Of a stretch of DNA of 64,000 nt, positions 24,627-34,213 are shown piece after piece (within the stretch, counting starts at the first letter, position 1; each line of letters starts with the position of its first letter). A model generated the notes under the pieces. That model did not search any database and was not told where the DNA came from. It saw nothing but the letters and a program-made list of their open reading frames with translations. This DNA is from Winogradskyella sp046545555 (GTDB lineage Bacteria; Bacteroidota; Bacteroidia; Flavobacteriales; Flavobacteriaceae): the NCBI RefSeq assembly GCF_046545555.1, contig NZ_JBHZTH010000001.1, forward strand, positions 2,108,001-2,172,000. The letters run 5' to 3'. The position numbers and the translations under genes are program-made.

Positions 24627-25514
24627 ATGGAAGGTTCACAAAAAACAGGTACAGGTCTAAAAGTAGGTTTAGGCATCTTATTAGTTTTATTTTTAGGAAC
24701 AGCATTTTATGCATCTAAATTGTATACTGATAATAAAGAAACTGAGAAAACACTCACTACCGAAAAACAACAGGTAATGAATGATCTTAACAACATGGCT
24801 AAGCAATATGACGAAGCGATTGCAGAAAGTGAAATTAAGAATGAAGATTTGGTGGCAGCAAGAGATCGTATTACTGGTCTTATGGATTCTTTAAAAGTAT
24901 CTCAAAATAGTGTTAATAGCTTATGGAGGTATAAGAAGAAATTCTTAGCATTACAAGAAGAAATGGATGTATTACTTGTTGAGAATGACCGTTTAAAAGT
25001 TGAGAATGAGTATTTAGCAACGTCTTTAGACAGTACACAAGTACAATTAGCTGAGCGTACTGTTTTTACAGATTCTTTATTAGTGCAAAACACAGAATTA
25101 GCTGGTGTTGTTAAAGATGCAGCTGCTTTACAGACTGTTGGCTTAATAGGTATGGGTATTTTAGAAAGAAGTAGCGGTAAGCAAGTACCAATGGAACGCG
25201 CAAGACGAAGTGATAAAATTAAAGTATGTTTTACAGTGGCAAAAAATATGTTAACTGAAGCGGGTGATAAAGAATTATATGTACAGGTAATTGATCCTAA
25301 TAACAACGTATTAGGATCTAATGACCAAATACAGTTTGAGGATCAAGTATTAAACTACAGTTTAATAAGTCGTTTTAACTACGAAAATAGAAACTTAAAT
25401 ATTTGTGAATATGTATCACCTTCTGAAGATTCTAAATTTGAAGCTGGTCGTTATAAGATAAATGTATTCAACGATAAAGAATTAATTTCGTCTTCAGAAT
25501 TTTCTTTGAAATAA
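24627..25514 (+). CDS. Membrane-anchored coiled-coil protein, 295 aa
   Basis: A 295-residue protein with one N-terminal membrane segment (residues about 12-30) followed by a coiled-coil region (about 35-165, KTEKTLTTEKQQVMNDLNN ...) and a C-terminal domain of about 110 residues predicted beta-rich (VCFTVAKNMLTEAGDKELYVQVIDPNNNVLG). Topology places the bulk in the periplasm. It resembles flavobacterial cell-envelope proteins of unknown role. It stands alone on the plus strand between two hut genes, with a terminator shared with hutI. Confidence 0.55.
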   Translation: MEGSQKTGTGLKVGLGILLVLFLGTAFYASKLYTDNKETEKTLTTEKQQVMNDLNNMAKQYDEAIAESEIKNEDLVAARDRITGLMDSLKVSQNSVNSLWRYKKKFLALQEEMDVLLVENDRLKVENEYLATSLDSTQVQLAERTVFTDSLLVQNTELAGVVKDAAALQTVGLIGMGILERSSGKQVPMERARRSDKIKVCFTVAKNMLTEAGDKELYVQVIDPNNNVLGSNDQIQFEDQVLNYSLISRFNYENRNLNICEYVSPSEDSKFEAGRYKINVFNDKELISSSEFSLK

Positions 25515-25538
25515 GAAATTAATATTGATTAATAGCTA

Positions 25539-26807
25539 TTAAATCCGGAAGATCTCTTCCGGATTTTTTATGTCCTTTAGTCTCCCATTAATAATCACTT
25601 GTTCAACAGGGTTGTGGGCAAAGGCATATGGTATTTCACTATAGTGATTTAAAGGCTTTGTAATGATAAGATTTGCTTTCTTACCTCTTGTAATGCTGCC
25701 ATACATATTACTAATTCCCATAGCGTAGGCACCATTTATAGTTGCTGCGTTTATAGCCTCTTCTGGTGACATTTTCAGTTTAACACAAGCTGCACCCACA
25801 ATAAAATTCATATTACCACTTGGAGCAGAACCAGGATTGTAATCTGTGGCTATGGCAAGTGGCAAACCTGCATTAATAATATCTCTAGCCGGAGTATATG
25901 GTATACTCAAAAAATATGAGCAGCCAGGCAAAGCCACAGCAATAGTTTCGCTTCCTTTTAAAGCTTTTATATCTTTAGTATCTAATTCTTCTAAATGGTC
26001 TACAGATAATGCATTGTATTTTACACCAAGCTCCACACCGCCAAGTATATTAAATTGATTCACGTGTATTTTTGGCCGTAAACCAAATTTTTGCGCAGCT
26101 TTAAGTATGCGTTCTGTGGCTTTAATATCAAAATAACCGTCTTCACAAAACACATCGATATAATGTGCTATGTTTAAGTCTACTGCTTTTGGTATTAATT
26201 CGTTAATAATTAAATCTACATAGTCATCCTTTTTAGCACGATAGTCCTCTGGTATCGCATGTGCAGCTAGCAGTGTTGGTGTAATCTTAGCTAAACTCTC
26301 TTGCTTAATACGCTTTATTACTTTGAGCATTTTTAACTCAGCATCAACAGTTAAGCCATAACCTGTTTTAATTTCTACAGCACCAGTTCCCATTCTAATA
26401 AGTTCGTCTAAGCGCTGCATGGCTAGCTCATACAAATCATCTTCAGAGGTATCTTGCAAAGTTTTTGCAGAGTTTAAAATACCACCACCTTTATTGGCAA
26501 TCTCAGCATAAGTCAATCCATTAATACGATCTACAAATTCTGAAGTACGATTACCAGCATAAACTGTGTGTGTGTGTGAATCGCACCATGATGGTAAAAC
26601 AATTTTGCCAGTAGCATCAATAATAGTTTCGGCTTCTATGGTTCTATAATCTTCCATTTTACCATATTCTATAATGGTGTCATTCTCTATATATACGTAC
26701 GCATTCTCAATAAGCGGAATGGTATTCATGTCACTACCTTTAACAATAGTAATATTAGATTGGTGTACTTGTAAGAGCTGTTTTATGTTGGTGATTAATA
26801 TGGACAT
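25539..26807 (-). CDS. hutI: Imidazolonepropionase
   Basis: A 422-residue amidohydrolase-fold enzyme. The N-terminal metal motif H78-x-H80 (CDSHTHTVYAG) and the downstream AHAIPEDY, IHVNQFN, VDHLEE and LATDYNPGS stretches are typical of HutI. It converts 4-imidazolone-5-propionate to N-formimidoyl-glutamate in the third step of histidine breakdown, feeding HutG. Its last ten codons lie inside the terminator hairpin 25541-25566. It starts 38 bases before the fumC terminator, so it has its own promoter; no clear match was found. Confidence 0.9.
   Translation of the reverse strand: MSILITNIKQLLQVHQSNITIVKGSDMNTIPLIENAYVYIENDTIIEYGKMEDYRTIEAETIIDATGKIVLPSWCDSHTHTVYAGNRTSEFVDRINGLTYAEIANKGGGILNSAKTLQDTSEDDLYELAMQRLDELIRMGTGAVEIKTGYGLTVDAELKMLKVIKRIKQESLAKITPTLLAAHAIPEDYRAKKDDYVDLIINELIPKAVDLNIAHYIDVFCEDGYFDIKATERILKAAQKFGLRPKIHVNQFNILGGVELGVKYNALSVDHLEELDTKDIKALKGSETIAVALPGCSYFLSIPYTPARDIINAGLPLAIATDYNPGSAPSGNMNFIVGAACVKLKMSPEEAINAATINGAYAMGISNMYGSITRGKKANLIITKPLNHYSEIPYAFAHNPVEQVIINGRLKDIKNPEEIFRI
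25541..25570. terminator. Bidirectional terminator embedded in the end of hutI
   Basis: AAATCCGGAAGA (25541-25552) pairs perfectly with TCTTCCGGATTT (25555-25566), followed by a T-run on the plus strand and an A/T-rich flank on the other side. It serves the plus-strand coiled-coil gene (stop at 25514) and overlaps the hutI stop (25539) and its last codons. Confidence 0.7.
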
Positions 26808-26844
26808 GGTTAGTTGGCTTTCCGTAAAGATTGTTAATTTTTAT

Positions 26845-26881
26845 CACAAAAAAAAACGCTAACCTTATTAGATTAGCGTTT
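26845..26881 (-). terminator. Rho-independent terminator of fumC
   Basis: On the minus strand, AAACGCTAA pairs with TTAGCGTTT (26854-26862 with 26873-26881) followed by a run of at least eight T. It separates fumC from the hutI gene downstream. Confidence 0.75.
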
Positions 26882-26901
26882 ATATTAATTTAGTGAGGGT
26901 C

Positions 26902-28299
26902 TTATTTAAGACTACCAACCATATCTTCTGGCTTTACCCAGTCATCATAATCTTCTGCAGATACATAACCAAGATTAACAGCTTCTTCCTTTAAAGTCGT
27001 ACCGTTTTTATGCGCTGTATTTGCAATTTCAGCTGCTTTATAATACCCTATTTTAGTATTTAAAGCCGTTACTAGCATTAAAGAATTGTTTAATAATTCT
27101 TTAATCACCTCATGGTTAGGTTCTATACCACTCGCACAGTTTTCTTCAAAACTCACACACGCATCACCAATAAGTTGTGCAGATTGCAAAATGTTTGCAG
27201 CCATCATTGGTTTAAAGACGTTAAGCTCATAATGCCCTTGTGTGCCACCTATTGTTACAGCAACATCGTTACCCATAACTTGTGCGCAAACCATAGTTAA
27301 GGCCTCACATTGCGTTGGGTTTACTTTTCCTGGCATAATAGAACTTCCTGGCTCGTTGGCAGGAATAATAATTTCACCAATACCAGAACGTGGACCAGAA
27401 GCCATCATTCTAATATCGTTAGCTATTTTGTTAAGTGAAACCGCTAATTGTTTTAGCGCCCCATGTGTTTCTACAATAGCATCGTGCGCAGCCAGTGCTT
27501 CAAATTTATTTTCTGCGGTTACAAAAGGTAAGTTGGTAAACTCAGCGATGTATTTGGCAACCAAAACATCATAACCTTCTGGTGTGTTTAAACCTGTACC
27601 AACTGCAGTACCGCCAAGTGCCAACTGACTTAGATGTGATAAGGTATTTTCTAAGGCTTTTAGCCCATGATCTAATTGCGATACATAGCCCGAAAATTCC
27701 TGACCAAGCGTCAATGGAGTCGCATCCATTAGATGTGTACGACCAATCTTCACCACATTCTTAAATTCTATAGATTTATTATGTAACGTATTACGTAACT
27801 GAATCACTCCAGGAATCGTAGTTTCTACCACCTTTTTATAAGCAGCAATGTGCATACCAGTAGGGAAGGTATCGTTAGATGATTGCGATTTATTAACATC
27901 ATCATTAGGCTGAATTGTTTTTTCTCCCTCACCAATAACTTGACCTGCAATTTGGTGTGCTCTGTTGGCAACAACCTCATTTACATTCATATTACTCTGT
28001 GTGCCGGAGCCAGTTTGCCAAATAACTAAAGGAAACTGATCATCGTGCTTGCCGTCTAAAATCTCATCACAGACTTGAGCGATTAAATCGCGCTTTTTTT
28101 TAGTTAAAACACCAAGCTCAGAGTTAGTATAAGCTGCTGCTTTTTTAAGGTAAGCAAAACCATAAACTACTTCTAAAGGCATAGATGCTGTGGCACCAAT
28201 TTTAAAGTTATTACGAGAGCGTTCTGTTTGTGCTCCCCAAAGTTTATCGGCAGGTACTTTAACCTCGCCCATGGTGTCTTTTTCTATTCTGTATGTCAT
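26902..28299 (-). CDS. fumC: Class II fumarate hydratase
   Basis: A 465-residue enzyme of the fumarase/aspartase superfamily. The signature GSSIMPGKVN is at about residues 316-326, and SGTQSNMNVNEV (about 98-110) and GRTHLMDATP (about 187) are the substrate-binding boxes of FumC. It reversibly hydrates fumarate to L-malate in the citric acid cycle, is iron-free and cytoplasmic. Aspartate ammonia-lyase is excluded because the box is GRTHLMDATP and NEVVANRA. A TAAATTTG promoter element lies 26-33 bases before the start and a terminator follows. Confidence 0.93.
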   Translation of the reverse strand: MTYRIEKDTMGEVKVPADKLWGAQTERSRNNFKIGATASMPLEVVYGFAYLKKAAAYTNSELGVLTKKKRDLIAQVCDEILDGKHDDQFPLVIWQTGSGTQSNMNVNEVVANRAHQIAGQVIGEGEKTIQPNDDVNKSQSSNDTFPTGMHIAAYKKVVETTIPGVIQLRNTLHNKSIEFKNVVKIGRTHLMDATPLTLGQEFSGYVSQLDHGLKALENTLSHLSQLALGGTAVGTGLNTPEGYDVLVAKYIAEFTNLPFVTAENKFEALAAHDAIVETHGALKQLAVSLNKIANDIRMMASGPRSGIGEIIIPANEPGSSIMPGKVNPTQCEALTMVCAQVMGNDVAVTIGGTQGHYELNVFKPMMAANILQSAQLIGDACVSFEENCASGIEPNHEVIKELLNNSLMLVTALNTKIGYYKAAEIANTAHKNGTTLKEEAVNLGYVSAEDYDDWVKPEDMVGSLK

Positions 28300-28324
28300 G
28301 ATATAATCGTTTTTAAAAGCATTG

Positions 28325-28332
28325 CAAATTTA
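28325..28332 (-). promoter_or_regulatory. Candidate -7 element of fumC promoter
   Basis: On the minus strand the sequence reads TAAATTTG, a perfect TAnnTTTG element 26-33 bases before the fumC ATG. No clear TTG lies at the expected distance, so the match is partial. Confidence 0.4.
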
Positions 28333-28535
28333 CGGATTTTGTAAGTTTTAATGAATTGAAAGCGAGGTTTTGTTTTAAGCTAATTATAATTACACGTTAA
28401 TTAGTTTTAGGTTTTAGAATAGAAATTACGTAGTTCTAAGTATAGATTTTCTGTTTTAGAAAAACTAACTTCGCTTAACGTTTTATATAAGTCATTAAAA
28501 CTACGTCATATCATAACTTTAAGTGCTAGATAAAA

Positions 28536-29210
28536 TCACCCAACAATCTTCCCATCAACCATAGTAAGTTTTCGATCTGCCATATCTGCTAAGTCTTGGT
28601 TATGTGTAACAATAACAAAAGTTTGTTTAAACTCATCCCTGAGCTTAAAAAAGAGGTTGTGAAGTTGTTCAGCAGATTCACTATCTAAATTTCCAGAAGG
28701 TTCGTCTGCAAAGATTATATTGGGTTGATTGATCAGTGCTCTTGCAACTGCAACACGCTGTTGTTCGCCACCAGACATGCTATTAGGCTTATGATGTATG
28801 CGCTCTTTTAAGCCTAAATAATCCAACAACTCTAAAGCTCTTTTTTCTGCATTAGTCTTAGATGTGTTATTTATAAATGCAGGAATACAGACATTTTCTA
28901 ATGCAGTAAATTCTGGCAATAACTGGTGAAACTGAAATATAAATCCAATATTTTTATTTCTAAATTTAGCTAAAGCTTTATCATTTAGTTCTTTTATAGA
29001 TTGACCATTAATAATGAGTTCGGTTTCAGTATTATAATCGGGTTTATCTAAAGTTCCTAAAATTTGTAACAAAGTGGTCTTTCCGGCGCCAGAAGCTCCT
29101 ACAATTGAGATAATTTCACTCTCTGAAATATTAAGGTCCACACCTTTTAAGACTTTTAAATCTTTATAAGCTTTTTGAATGTGTTTTGCAGAAATGATTG
29201 TTTTACTCAT
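28536..29210 (-). CDS. ABC transporter ATP-binding protein, LolD-like
   Basis: A 224-residue ABC ATPase. Walker A is G38-T45 (GASGAGKT), the signature is MSGGEQQ (145-151) and Walker B is IIFADEPSGNLD (165-176). This size and the SGNLDSE Walker B extension are typical of the LolD/MacB/FtsE group, which power lipoprotein release, export or cell division; no membrane partner is next to it. It lies 40 bases downstream of the DUF5916 gene and could be co-transcribed with it. LolD is a guess; other members of the group fit equally. Confidence 0.8.
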   Translation of the reverse strand: MSKTIISAKHIQKAYKDLKVLKGVDLNISESEIISIVGASGAGKTTLLQILGTLDKPDYNTETELIINGQSIKELNDKALAKFRNKNIGFIFQFHQLLPEFTALENVCIPAFINNTSKTNAEKRALELLDYLGLKERIHHKPNSMSGGEQQRVAVARALINQPNIIFADEPSGNLDSESAEQLHNLFFKLRDEFKQTFVIVTHNQDLADMADRKLTMVDGKIVG

Positions 29211-29250
29211 ACTAGCGTGAAAGTAATACTTAATGAACTAATGCACAATT

Positions 29251-31713
29251 TTAAGAGGCAGATTTGTTACCTTTAAATACAGATTTAATTCCATTAAAAT
29301 CTATAAAATACTGCACTCTAACGGAGAAGGTGTGTTGTGTTGGTTGATCGAACAACGTGTCTAAACTTTGTGAATAACTATCTTCTGACAAAGTGTCGAA
29401 ATTAAACAATTGGTTTCTATATAAAGCTGTTAAGAAACTACCAGGTGCAAATTGCCATGAGTAGCTTAAATCTATATTCCAAGTACTAAAGTTAATATTA
29501 GGACTTCCGCCAACATTATTTACGGTGTAACCAGAATCTGTAGTTACACGGCCATTATCTAATAGGGTAAATAATTCGTTGTCATAATTTACGGTGTCCC
29601 AATAATGTCTGAATGAAAGTGCTAAAGTATTAAATGGATTAAAGGTGTAATTGGCCGAAATACTATTTGTAATAGTTTGTCGATTACGTTCTCCTAGAAT
29701 GGGTTGGTCATCAAAAAAAGTTGCATAACCTCTTTGACCATTTGCTCTTCTAAAATCAAAACTATAAATTAAAAGTAACTTATCATTCGGTCGTACTCTA
29801 GGTCTAAAATTAAAGTTAAAACCCGCTAAATCTCTGCCATCTTCAATGATGAAAAATGGATCTATTCTTATATCTAAAGCAAATTTCTTATTATAATTTG
29901 AGGAATAGAAACCTCCAAAACTTACAATATTTTCAAAAATAAACGGTCTTCCGTCTCTTGACTCAAAATAATCATATTGCTTACCAGGTTCAATATTTAA
30001 TCTAAAACCGTAACCATTTAATTTTTTTGTTTGTGCATTATAACTACCACCAAAATTAAAACCAGTAAATGTGCCTGGATTTGCTAAATTTCTATAGTTT
30101 ATAAATGCATTAAAACGGTAGCTATTAAGATTTCCTTTTGGCTCAAAAATTCTATAGGATACATCTGCACCAAAATTATTGAAGTTATTTCTAAAGTTAA
30201 GTCCTAGGTCATTAATGTCATATTTGGTGTCAGCATATCTATGATCCACACTGTATCGCCAGTTACCATGCGTTTTACCAATAAAAAAACTTGTGTTGAA
30301 GCCGGTTTCTGCATCATCAAATTGATACTTAACATTACTCATTTTTGCTTGAGCATCAATTCTGTAGGTGTTTCTTTTATTTTGGATATTAGCGACTAAT
30401 GCCGTAGCATTGGCATCTCTAAAATTACCTTCTCTTAGTACGTTTGTATTTATTAAGCTTATAGACGAATTTCCATTAAATTGTTGGTCTATTACCAGTA
30501 TGTTATAGTTAGAGATTGGCTCAACTACTTCGCTGCGTTTTTCGCCAGTGACTATATTTGTTATTGAAGCTTCTGTTTTCTCGGTAACAGCATTGAAAAT
30601 GCCAACACCTAAGCCTTTCTTTGTTCGCCCAGAAATTTTAATAGCATTTAAAACCTTCACCTCATTTGGTACATTTGCTTCCTCTTCGTCGGTTAAACTT
30701 AATTGACCACTAGGACTATTACCAACACGTCTCGAAAAAAATAAATCTCCTTTAGAGAAAAGCTCTACTCCCTCGGTAAAAAATTGACGTTGCTCAGAGA
30801 ATGTCTGTTCAAAAGGGCCAAGATTTAGAACAACGTTATCAAAACCTGCTTGACTAAAATCAGGAACTAAGGTAGCATCTAGTGTAAAATTATCTGTTAA
30901 CCCAAATTTAACGTCCATACCAAAGGTTAAATCAGTATCGGTATCTCCATCAAAACTATTTACTATCCCTGTAGAAAATGGGTATAAATTGAGTCTAACA
31001 GGTGGTTTTATATTGTTTAGTCCTTTAAGCTCACCATGATATAAACCTATGTTACCTTGTGTAGGATCAAAAGGGTTCCAAGTGTATTGTGAGCGGTATC
31101 TCCTAAATTGCCTATGAAATTGTAATCCCCAAGTTGGATTTTCTTGGTCTGTAAAACGTAAAGTTCTATATGGTAATTTTATTTCAACCGTCCAACCATC
31201 ATCTTGCATTTTTACGGCGCTTTCCCAAACGGCATTCCAACTAAAATCTTCACCTATTGTCGGATTAAAAATAGCATCTGCTTGTTGGCCAGAACTAAAT
31301 ACAAAAAACTGTGTATCGTTTTGAGCATCATTATTAGGGTTTAATACTACCGCGAAAAAATCATTCTGTCCGAAGTTATCGCGAGATGTAAATTGTCGCA
31401 TGATTAATGAAGGGTCATCATATAAATATGCAGAAATATAGATAGCTTCATCATCATAAGTCATTTTAACTTCTGTTCTCTGTTCTGGCTCAAGGGAATT
31501 CCCTATTTCTGGTCTAAATTCAATAAAACCAGTTGCAATTTCTGCGTTTACCCAAGCTTTATCATCCAAGATTCCGTCAATTTTAGGAGCAATGCTCGTA
31601 CGCTCAATTTGCAATGACTTTTTATCTTTAGACATTACCTCGTTATCCTGTGCAAGAGCGAAAGTATAATTAAGTAAAGTAAATAATATTAGAAACAAAG
31701 AACGTAAGTTCAT
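29251..31713 (-). CDS. DUF5916 family outer-membrane protein with CBM9-like domain
   Basis: An 820-residue protein with a signal peptide (residues 1-21), a CBM9-like carbohydrate-binding domain (about residues 35-220; the opening RTSIAPKIDGILDDKAWVNAE is its usual N-terminal form) and a C-terminal DUF5916 region of about 570 residues with alternating aromatic strands, likely a beta barrel in the outer membrane. Members occur near carbohydrate or hydrolase genes, but no such genes are beside this one; the ligand is unknown. A -7 element TAGCTTTG lies 72-79 bases before the start. Confidence 0.8.
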   Translation of the reverse strand: MNLRSLFLILFTLLNYTFALAQDNEVMSKDKKSLQIERTSIAPKIDGILDDKAWVNAEIATGFIEFRPEIGNSLEPEQRTEVKMTYDDEAIYISAYLYDDPSLIMRQFTSRDNFGQNDFFAVVLNPNNDAQNDTQFFVFSSGQQADAIFNPTIGEDFSWNAVWESAVKMQDDGWTVEIKLPYRTLRFTDQENPTWGLQFHRQFRRYRSQYTWNPFDPTQGNIGLYHGELKGLNNIKPPVRLNLYPFSTGIVNSFDGDTDTDLTFGMDVKFGLTDNFTLDATLVPDFSQAGFDNVVLNLGPFEQTFSEQRQFFTEGVELFSKGDLFFSRRVGNSPSGQLSLTDEEEANVPNEVKVLNAIKISGRTKKGLGVGIFNAVTEKTEASITNIVTGEKRSEVVEPISNYNILVIDQQFNGNSSISLINTNVLREGNFRDANATALVANIQNKRNTYRIDAQAKMSNVKYQFDDAETGFNTSFFIGKTHGNWRYSVDHRYADTKYDINDLGLNFRNNFNNFGADVSYRIFEPKGNLNSYRFNAFINYRNLANPGTFTGFNFGGSYNAQTKKLNGYGFRLNIEPGKQYDYFESRDGRPFIFENIVSFGGFYSSNYNKKFALDIRIDPFFIIEDGRDLAGFNFNFRPRVRPNDKLLLIYSFDFRRANGQRGYATFFDDQPILGERNRQTITNSISANYTFNPFNTLALSFRHYWDTVNYDNELFTLLDNGRVTTDSGYTVNNVGGSPNINFSTWNIDLSYSWQFAPGSFLTALYRNQLFNFDTLSEDSYSQSLDTLFDQPTQHTFSVRVQYFIDFNGIKSVFKGNKSAS

Positions 31714-31784
31714 AATTGGTTGATGATAGTTTAGTGCTTAGATTAAAGATGCATTTACTAGGCGATTGGTACACTTTAATTTTA

Positions 31785-31792
31785 CAAAGCTA
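31785..31792 (-). promoter_or_regulatory. Candidate -7 element upstream of DUF5916 gene
   Basis: On the minus strand the sequence reads TAGCTTTG, a perfect TAnnTTTG element 72-79 bases before the ATG. The TTG at -33 is not evident. Confidence 0.35.
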
Positions 31793-31933
31793 CATTCTCA
31801 TGTTAAGTATGGCTCATAATTAAAAGTTAAAAAGACTTAAGGAATGTTAATGAAATAACTTGACGGTTTGTCACAAAGAAAATTTGGAATACTTATTGCT
31901 CTAATTAACATAGTTTAATACTTAAAATTATAA

Positions 31934-32194
31934 ATGAAAAAATACCAAAAACTTATAGTGAGCCTAGTGTTTGATTCATTAGGTTATGTCTCTTTTATTT
32001 TTCCCCCATTCGATTTTATCTGGGCACCTTTATCTGCTTATTTTATGACAAAACTGTATAAAGGTAAAGAAGGTAAGATTGCAGCAGTTGTTACTTTTAT
32101 TGAAGAGGCTTTACCATTTTTTGATGTTATACCTACATTCTCGATAATGTGGTTATATACCTACGTTTTGAAAGCAAAATCAAAAGCTAATTAA
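31934..32194 (+). CDS. Small membrane protein, 86 aa
   Basis: An 86-residue protein with two hydrophobic segments (about residues 8-28 and 52-76) and charged ends. The sequence FDSLGYVSFIFPPFDFIWAPLSAYFM has the look of a short membrane-protein family common in Flavobacteria, which I cannot name. It ends 6 bases before the convergent CDP-alcohol phosphatidyltransferase gene and has 220 bases of upstream gap. The function is unknown. Confidence 0.6.
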   Translation: MKKYQKLIVSLVFDSLGYVSFIFPPFDFIWAPLSAYFMTKLYKGKEGKIAAVVTFIEEALPFFDVIPTFSIMWLYTYVLKAKSKAN

Positions 32195-32200
32195 ATAGTA

Positions 32201-32962
32201 TCAAAGCATTTTTCTAATTGCTATAAATACAAAGATCATTAGTGAGTAGCCTATAAAAAATGGTATAATAAATTCTTTTAAGCCTGCCACTAACATCACC
32301 GAAATGATTAAAAGCTGAAAACCTAAGCCAAAAGTTGAGATTGCGGTCATTAGCCATTTTGGTAATACTTTGCCTTTAGAAGCATCTTGATCTAAAAAAT
32401 AAATGACTTTATCGAAACTACCATAGAGTACTTTATATATAGCAAAAAGAATATTAACGTTTTTCTGTTTTTCTCCTTTAAGAGCTTTTGGAGTAGATAC
32501 TTCGAAAACTCTACTTGTAATATCTCCATTAAATTTATTTCTTAAAATAACATAATAATAGTTATACAATGTTCCTTGTAGTTGAATCCCTAAAAAAGCT
32601 AATATAGTATACCATATATTTGATTCTGTTATATACCATAAGGCTAATAGAATTATGGCATTAAGAATAATATCTGCAACAGAGTCTAAATACCTTCCTG
32701 TATAAGAAGGTGTTTGTTTTATTCTTGCCAGTTCGCCATCTGCAGCATCTAGTATAGATTTAAAAATTAGAAAGAATGCTGCCGACCAAAAATGTCCATT
32801 TATAATACATACAACTGCAAATAGACCTGAAATAATAAAACCTATAGTAACGTGGATAGGTGTAAATTTTGTGTCTTTAAGCACTAAAGAGATAGAACGT
32901 GCAACTGGTCTTCCGTAATCTGAAAGATCAATAAATTTGTGAGCATTGGGTAATTTTGACAT
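32201..32962 (-). CDS. CDP-alcohol phosphatidyltransferase family protein
   Basis: A 253-residue integral membrane enzyme with about six membrane segments. The family motif is complete: D72-x2-D75-G76-x2-A79-R80-x8-G89-x3-D93-x3-D97. Such enzymes transfer a phosphatidyl or phospho-alcohol group from a CDP-activated donor to an alcohol, in phospholipid or inositol-type lipid synthesis. The acceptor cannot be told from the sequence. It starts 35 bases after the stop of the upstream unknown gene (32998), so the two may be one transcript. Confidence 0.85.
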   Translation of the reverse strand: MSKLPNAHKFIDLSDYGRPVARSISLVLKDTKFTPIHVTIGFIISGLFAVVCIINGHFWSAAFFLIFKSILDAADGELARIKQTPSYTGRYLDSVADIILNAIILLALWYITESNIWYTILAFLGIQLQGTLYNYYYVILRNKFNGDITSRVFEVSTPKALKGEKQKNVNILFAIYKVLYGSFDKVIYFLDQDASKGKVLPKWLMTAISTFGLGFQLLIISVMLVAGLKEFIIPFFIGYSLMIFVFIAIRKML

Positions 32963-32997
32963 TAATAGTTTTGTAGCAAAATTTTGAGGAATATACC

Positions 32998-33465
32998 TTA
33001 ATATTCAAAATCTGTTTTGTGAAGTTTAATGTGGGCTATAACCAAATCTACAATATTTTCTTTCACATTGATAAGATCTAATTCAAGATGAGACCATATA
33101 TCTAAATCTTCCGTATCTAATTTACTAATAAATTGCCTTCTTAAAATAATATCCTTTGGTACAGGTAGGTCTTTAAATACTTTAATTGCTTTATCGATAA
33201 TAGTAGCTGTTTCGTGGGCCTGTATATCTATAAAGGCTTGTAATACATTGTGTGTAAATTCACCAGAGGTATTATAAAAAAAACCATAAAGCCCCTCATT
33301 GTTTATTTCACTTTCAAAAATATCTATATAAACGAATGTTTGTTCTGCAAAAGAAAGGTTTCTAAAAGTGTTATTATCGTTTGCCTTATTCCAAAGAACG
33401 GTGCCAACTAGTTCAACGATATCCGCAGCATCTTCTTGTTTTAAAGCAAAATCAATTTCAGTCAT
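32998..33465 (-). CDS. Uncharacterised protein, 155 aa
   Basis: A 155-residue soluble, acidic, helical protein with no signal or membrane segment. The region about residues 20-75 (ELVGTVLWNKANDNNTFRNLSFAEQTFVYIDIFESEIN) resembles the DUF4375-type (DMP19-like) helical domain, in which an acidic surface mimics DNA or binds other proteins; this resemblance is weak. A TATCTTTG element at 33492-33499 lies just before it. It is followed by the CDP-alcohol phosphatidyltransferase. Confidence 0.5.
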   Translation of the reverse strand: MTEIDFALKQEDAADIVELVGTVLWNKANDNNTFRNLSFAEQTFVYIDIFESEINNEGLYGFFYNTSGEFTHNVLQAFIDIQAHETATIIDKAIKVFKDLPVPKDIILRRQFISKLDTEDLDIWSHLELDLINVKENIVDLVIAHIKLHKTDFEY

Positions 33466-33491
33466 TAAACAGTAAACTTAATTTGAAATGG

Positions 33492-33499
33492 CAAAGATA
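33492..33499 (-). promoter_or_regulatory. Candidate -7 element upstream of the 155-aa gene
   Basis: On the minus strand the sequence reads TATCTTTG, a perfect TAnnTTTG match 27-34 bases before the ATG at 33465. No well-placed TTG is seen. Confidence 0.4.
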
Positions 33500-33545
33500 C
33501 ATTAATAATAGCCTATAGGTTTTTAAAAACGTTCCAAATAACAAC

Positions 33546-33579
33546 AAAAAAAAGCACTCGTTAGAGTGCTTTTTTATTT
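33546..33579 (-). terminator. Terminator of the TonB receptor operon
   Basis: AGCACTC (33553-33559), loop GTTA, GAGTGCT (33564-33570), flanked by long A and T runs. It closes the five-gene minus-strand unit that ends at 33595. Confidence 0.8.
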
Positions 33580-33594
33580 TATATAATGTAAAAA

Positions 33595-34182
33595 TTAATT
33601 AACAGAATATGTAAATGTTGCAGCAACATCAGTTTCACCGCCTGCATTAGTAATATCACCGTCACTTACACCAGCTGCATCTTTAGATGGCTCGTGTCTT
33701 AATGTTACAGTTATTGTATTACCCATAGCAGCTGCCCCTGAGCTAAAAGTTGTACTTACTCCAATAGGATTACCATCATCATCCATATCTGTATATACTA
33801 CTGAGCTTCCTGAAGTACCCGTAAATCCGTAAAATACCTGGTGTTCGTCATCTTCTTCTAATACTTCTACAGTAATATCTTCAGATGGGTTTTCTAATTC
33901 ATTTAAAAACTCTACACTTCCTGTGTAATCTGTCATTGCTGTCATGGAACCAACAACTGTAATTACTGGTGCATTTGGTCCATCTCCGTCTAAATCTTGA
34001 CTTTGAAATACCACTGTACTACTATCAGCATTAGATGTTAAAGTAAGACGCACTGTTGTAATAACTTCTTCTTCGTTTACTGGTGCTGGATCGTCATCAT
34101 CAGAACACGAAGTCATTAGGCCTAAGGCCATAAATAAGATTAAAAATTTGTTCATTGCTTTCATTTTGTTTGTAGTTTTCAT
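33595..34182 (-). CDS. Acidic surface or periplasmic lipoprotein of TonB operon
   Basis: A 195-residue lipoprotein. The signal includes MNKFLILFMALGLMTSC, so translation may begin at an internal methionine (residue 7 or 10) and not at the first ATG. After the lipid cysteine comes an acidic linker (DDDDPAPVNEEE) and then a beta-rich domain. Such proteins, usually labelled as type 1 periplasmic-binding-fold-like, follow TonB receptors in Bacteroidota. It is 31 bases downstream of the receptor gene and is the last gene of the operon. It is likely to capture or hand over the receptor's ligand; that role is inferred. Confidence 0.7.
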   Translation of the reverse strand: MKTTNKMKAMNKFLILFMALGLMTSCSDDDDPAPVNEEEVITTVRLTLTSNADSSTVVFQSQDLDGDGPNAPVITVVGSMTAMTDYTGSVEFLNELENPSEDITVEVLEEDDEHQVFYGFTGTSGSSVVYTDMDDDGNPIGVSTTFSSGAAAMGNTITVTLRHEPSKDAAGVSDGDITNAGGETDVAATFTYSVN

Positions 34183-34213
34183 GTTTAATTTTTTTTAAAA
34201 TGTTTGAGTTTCT

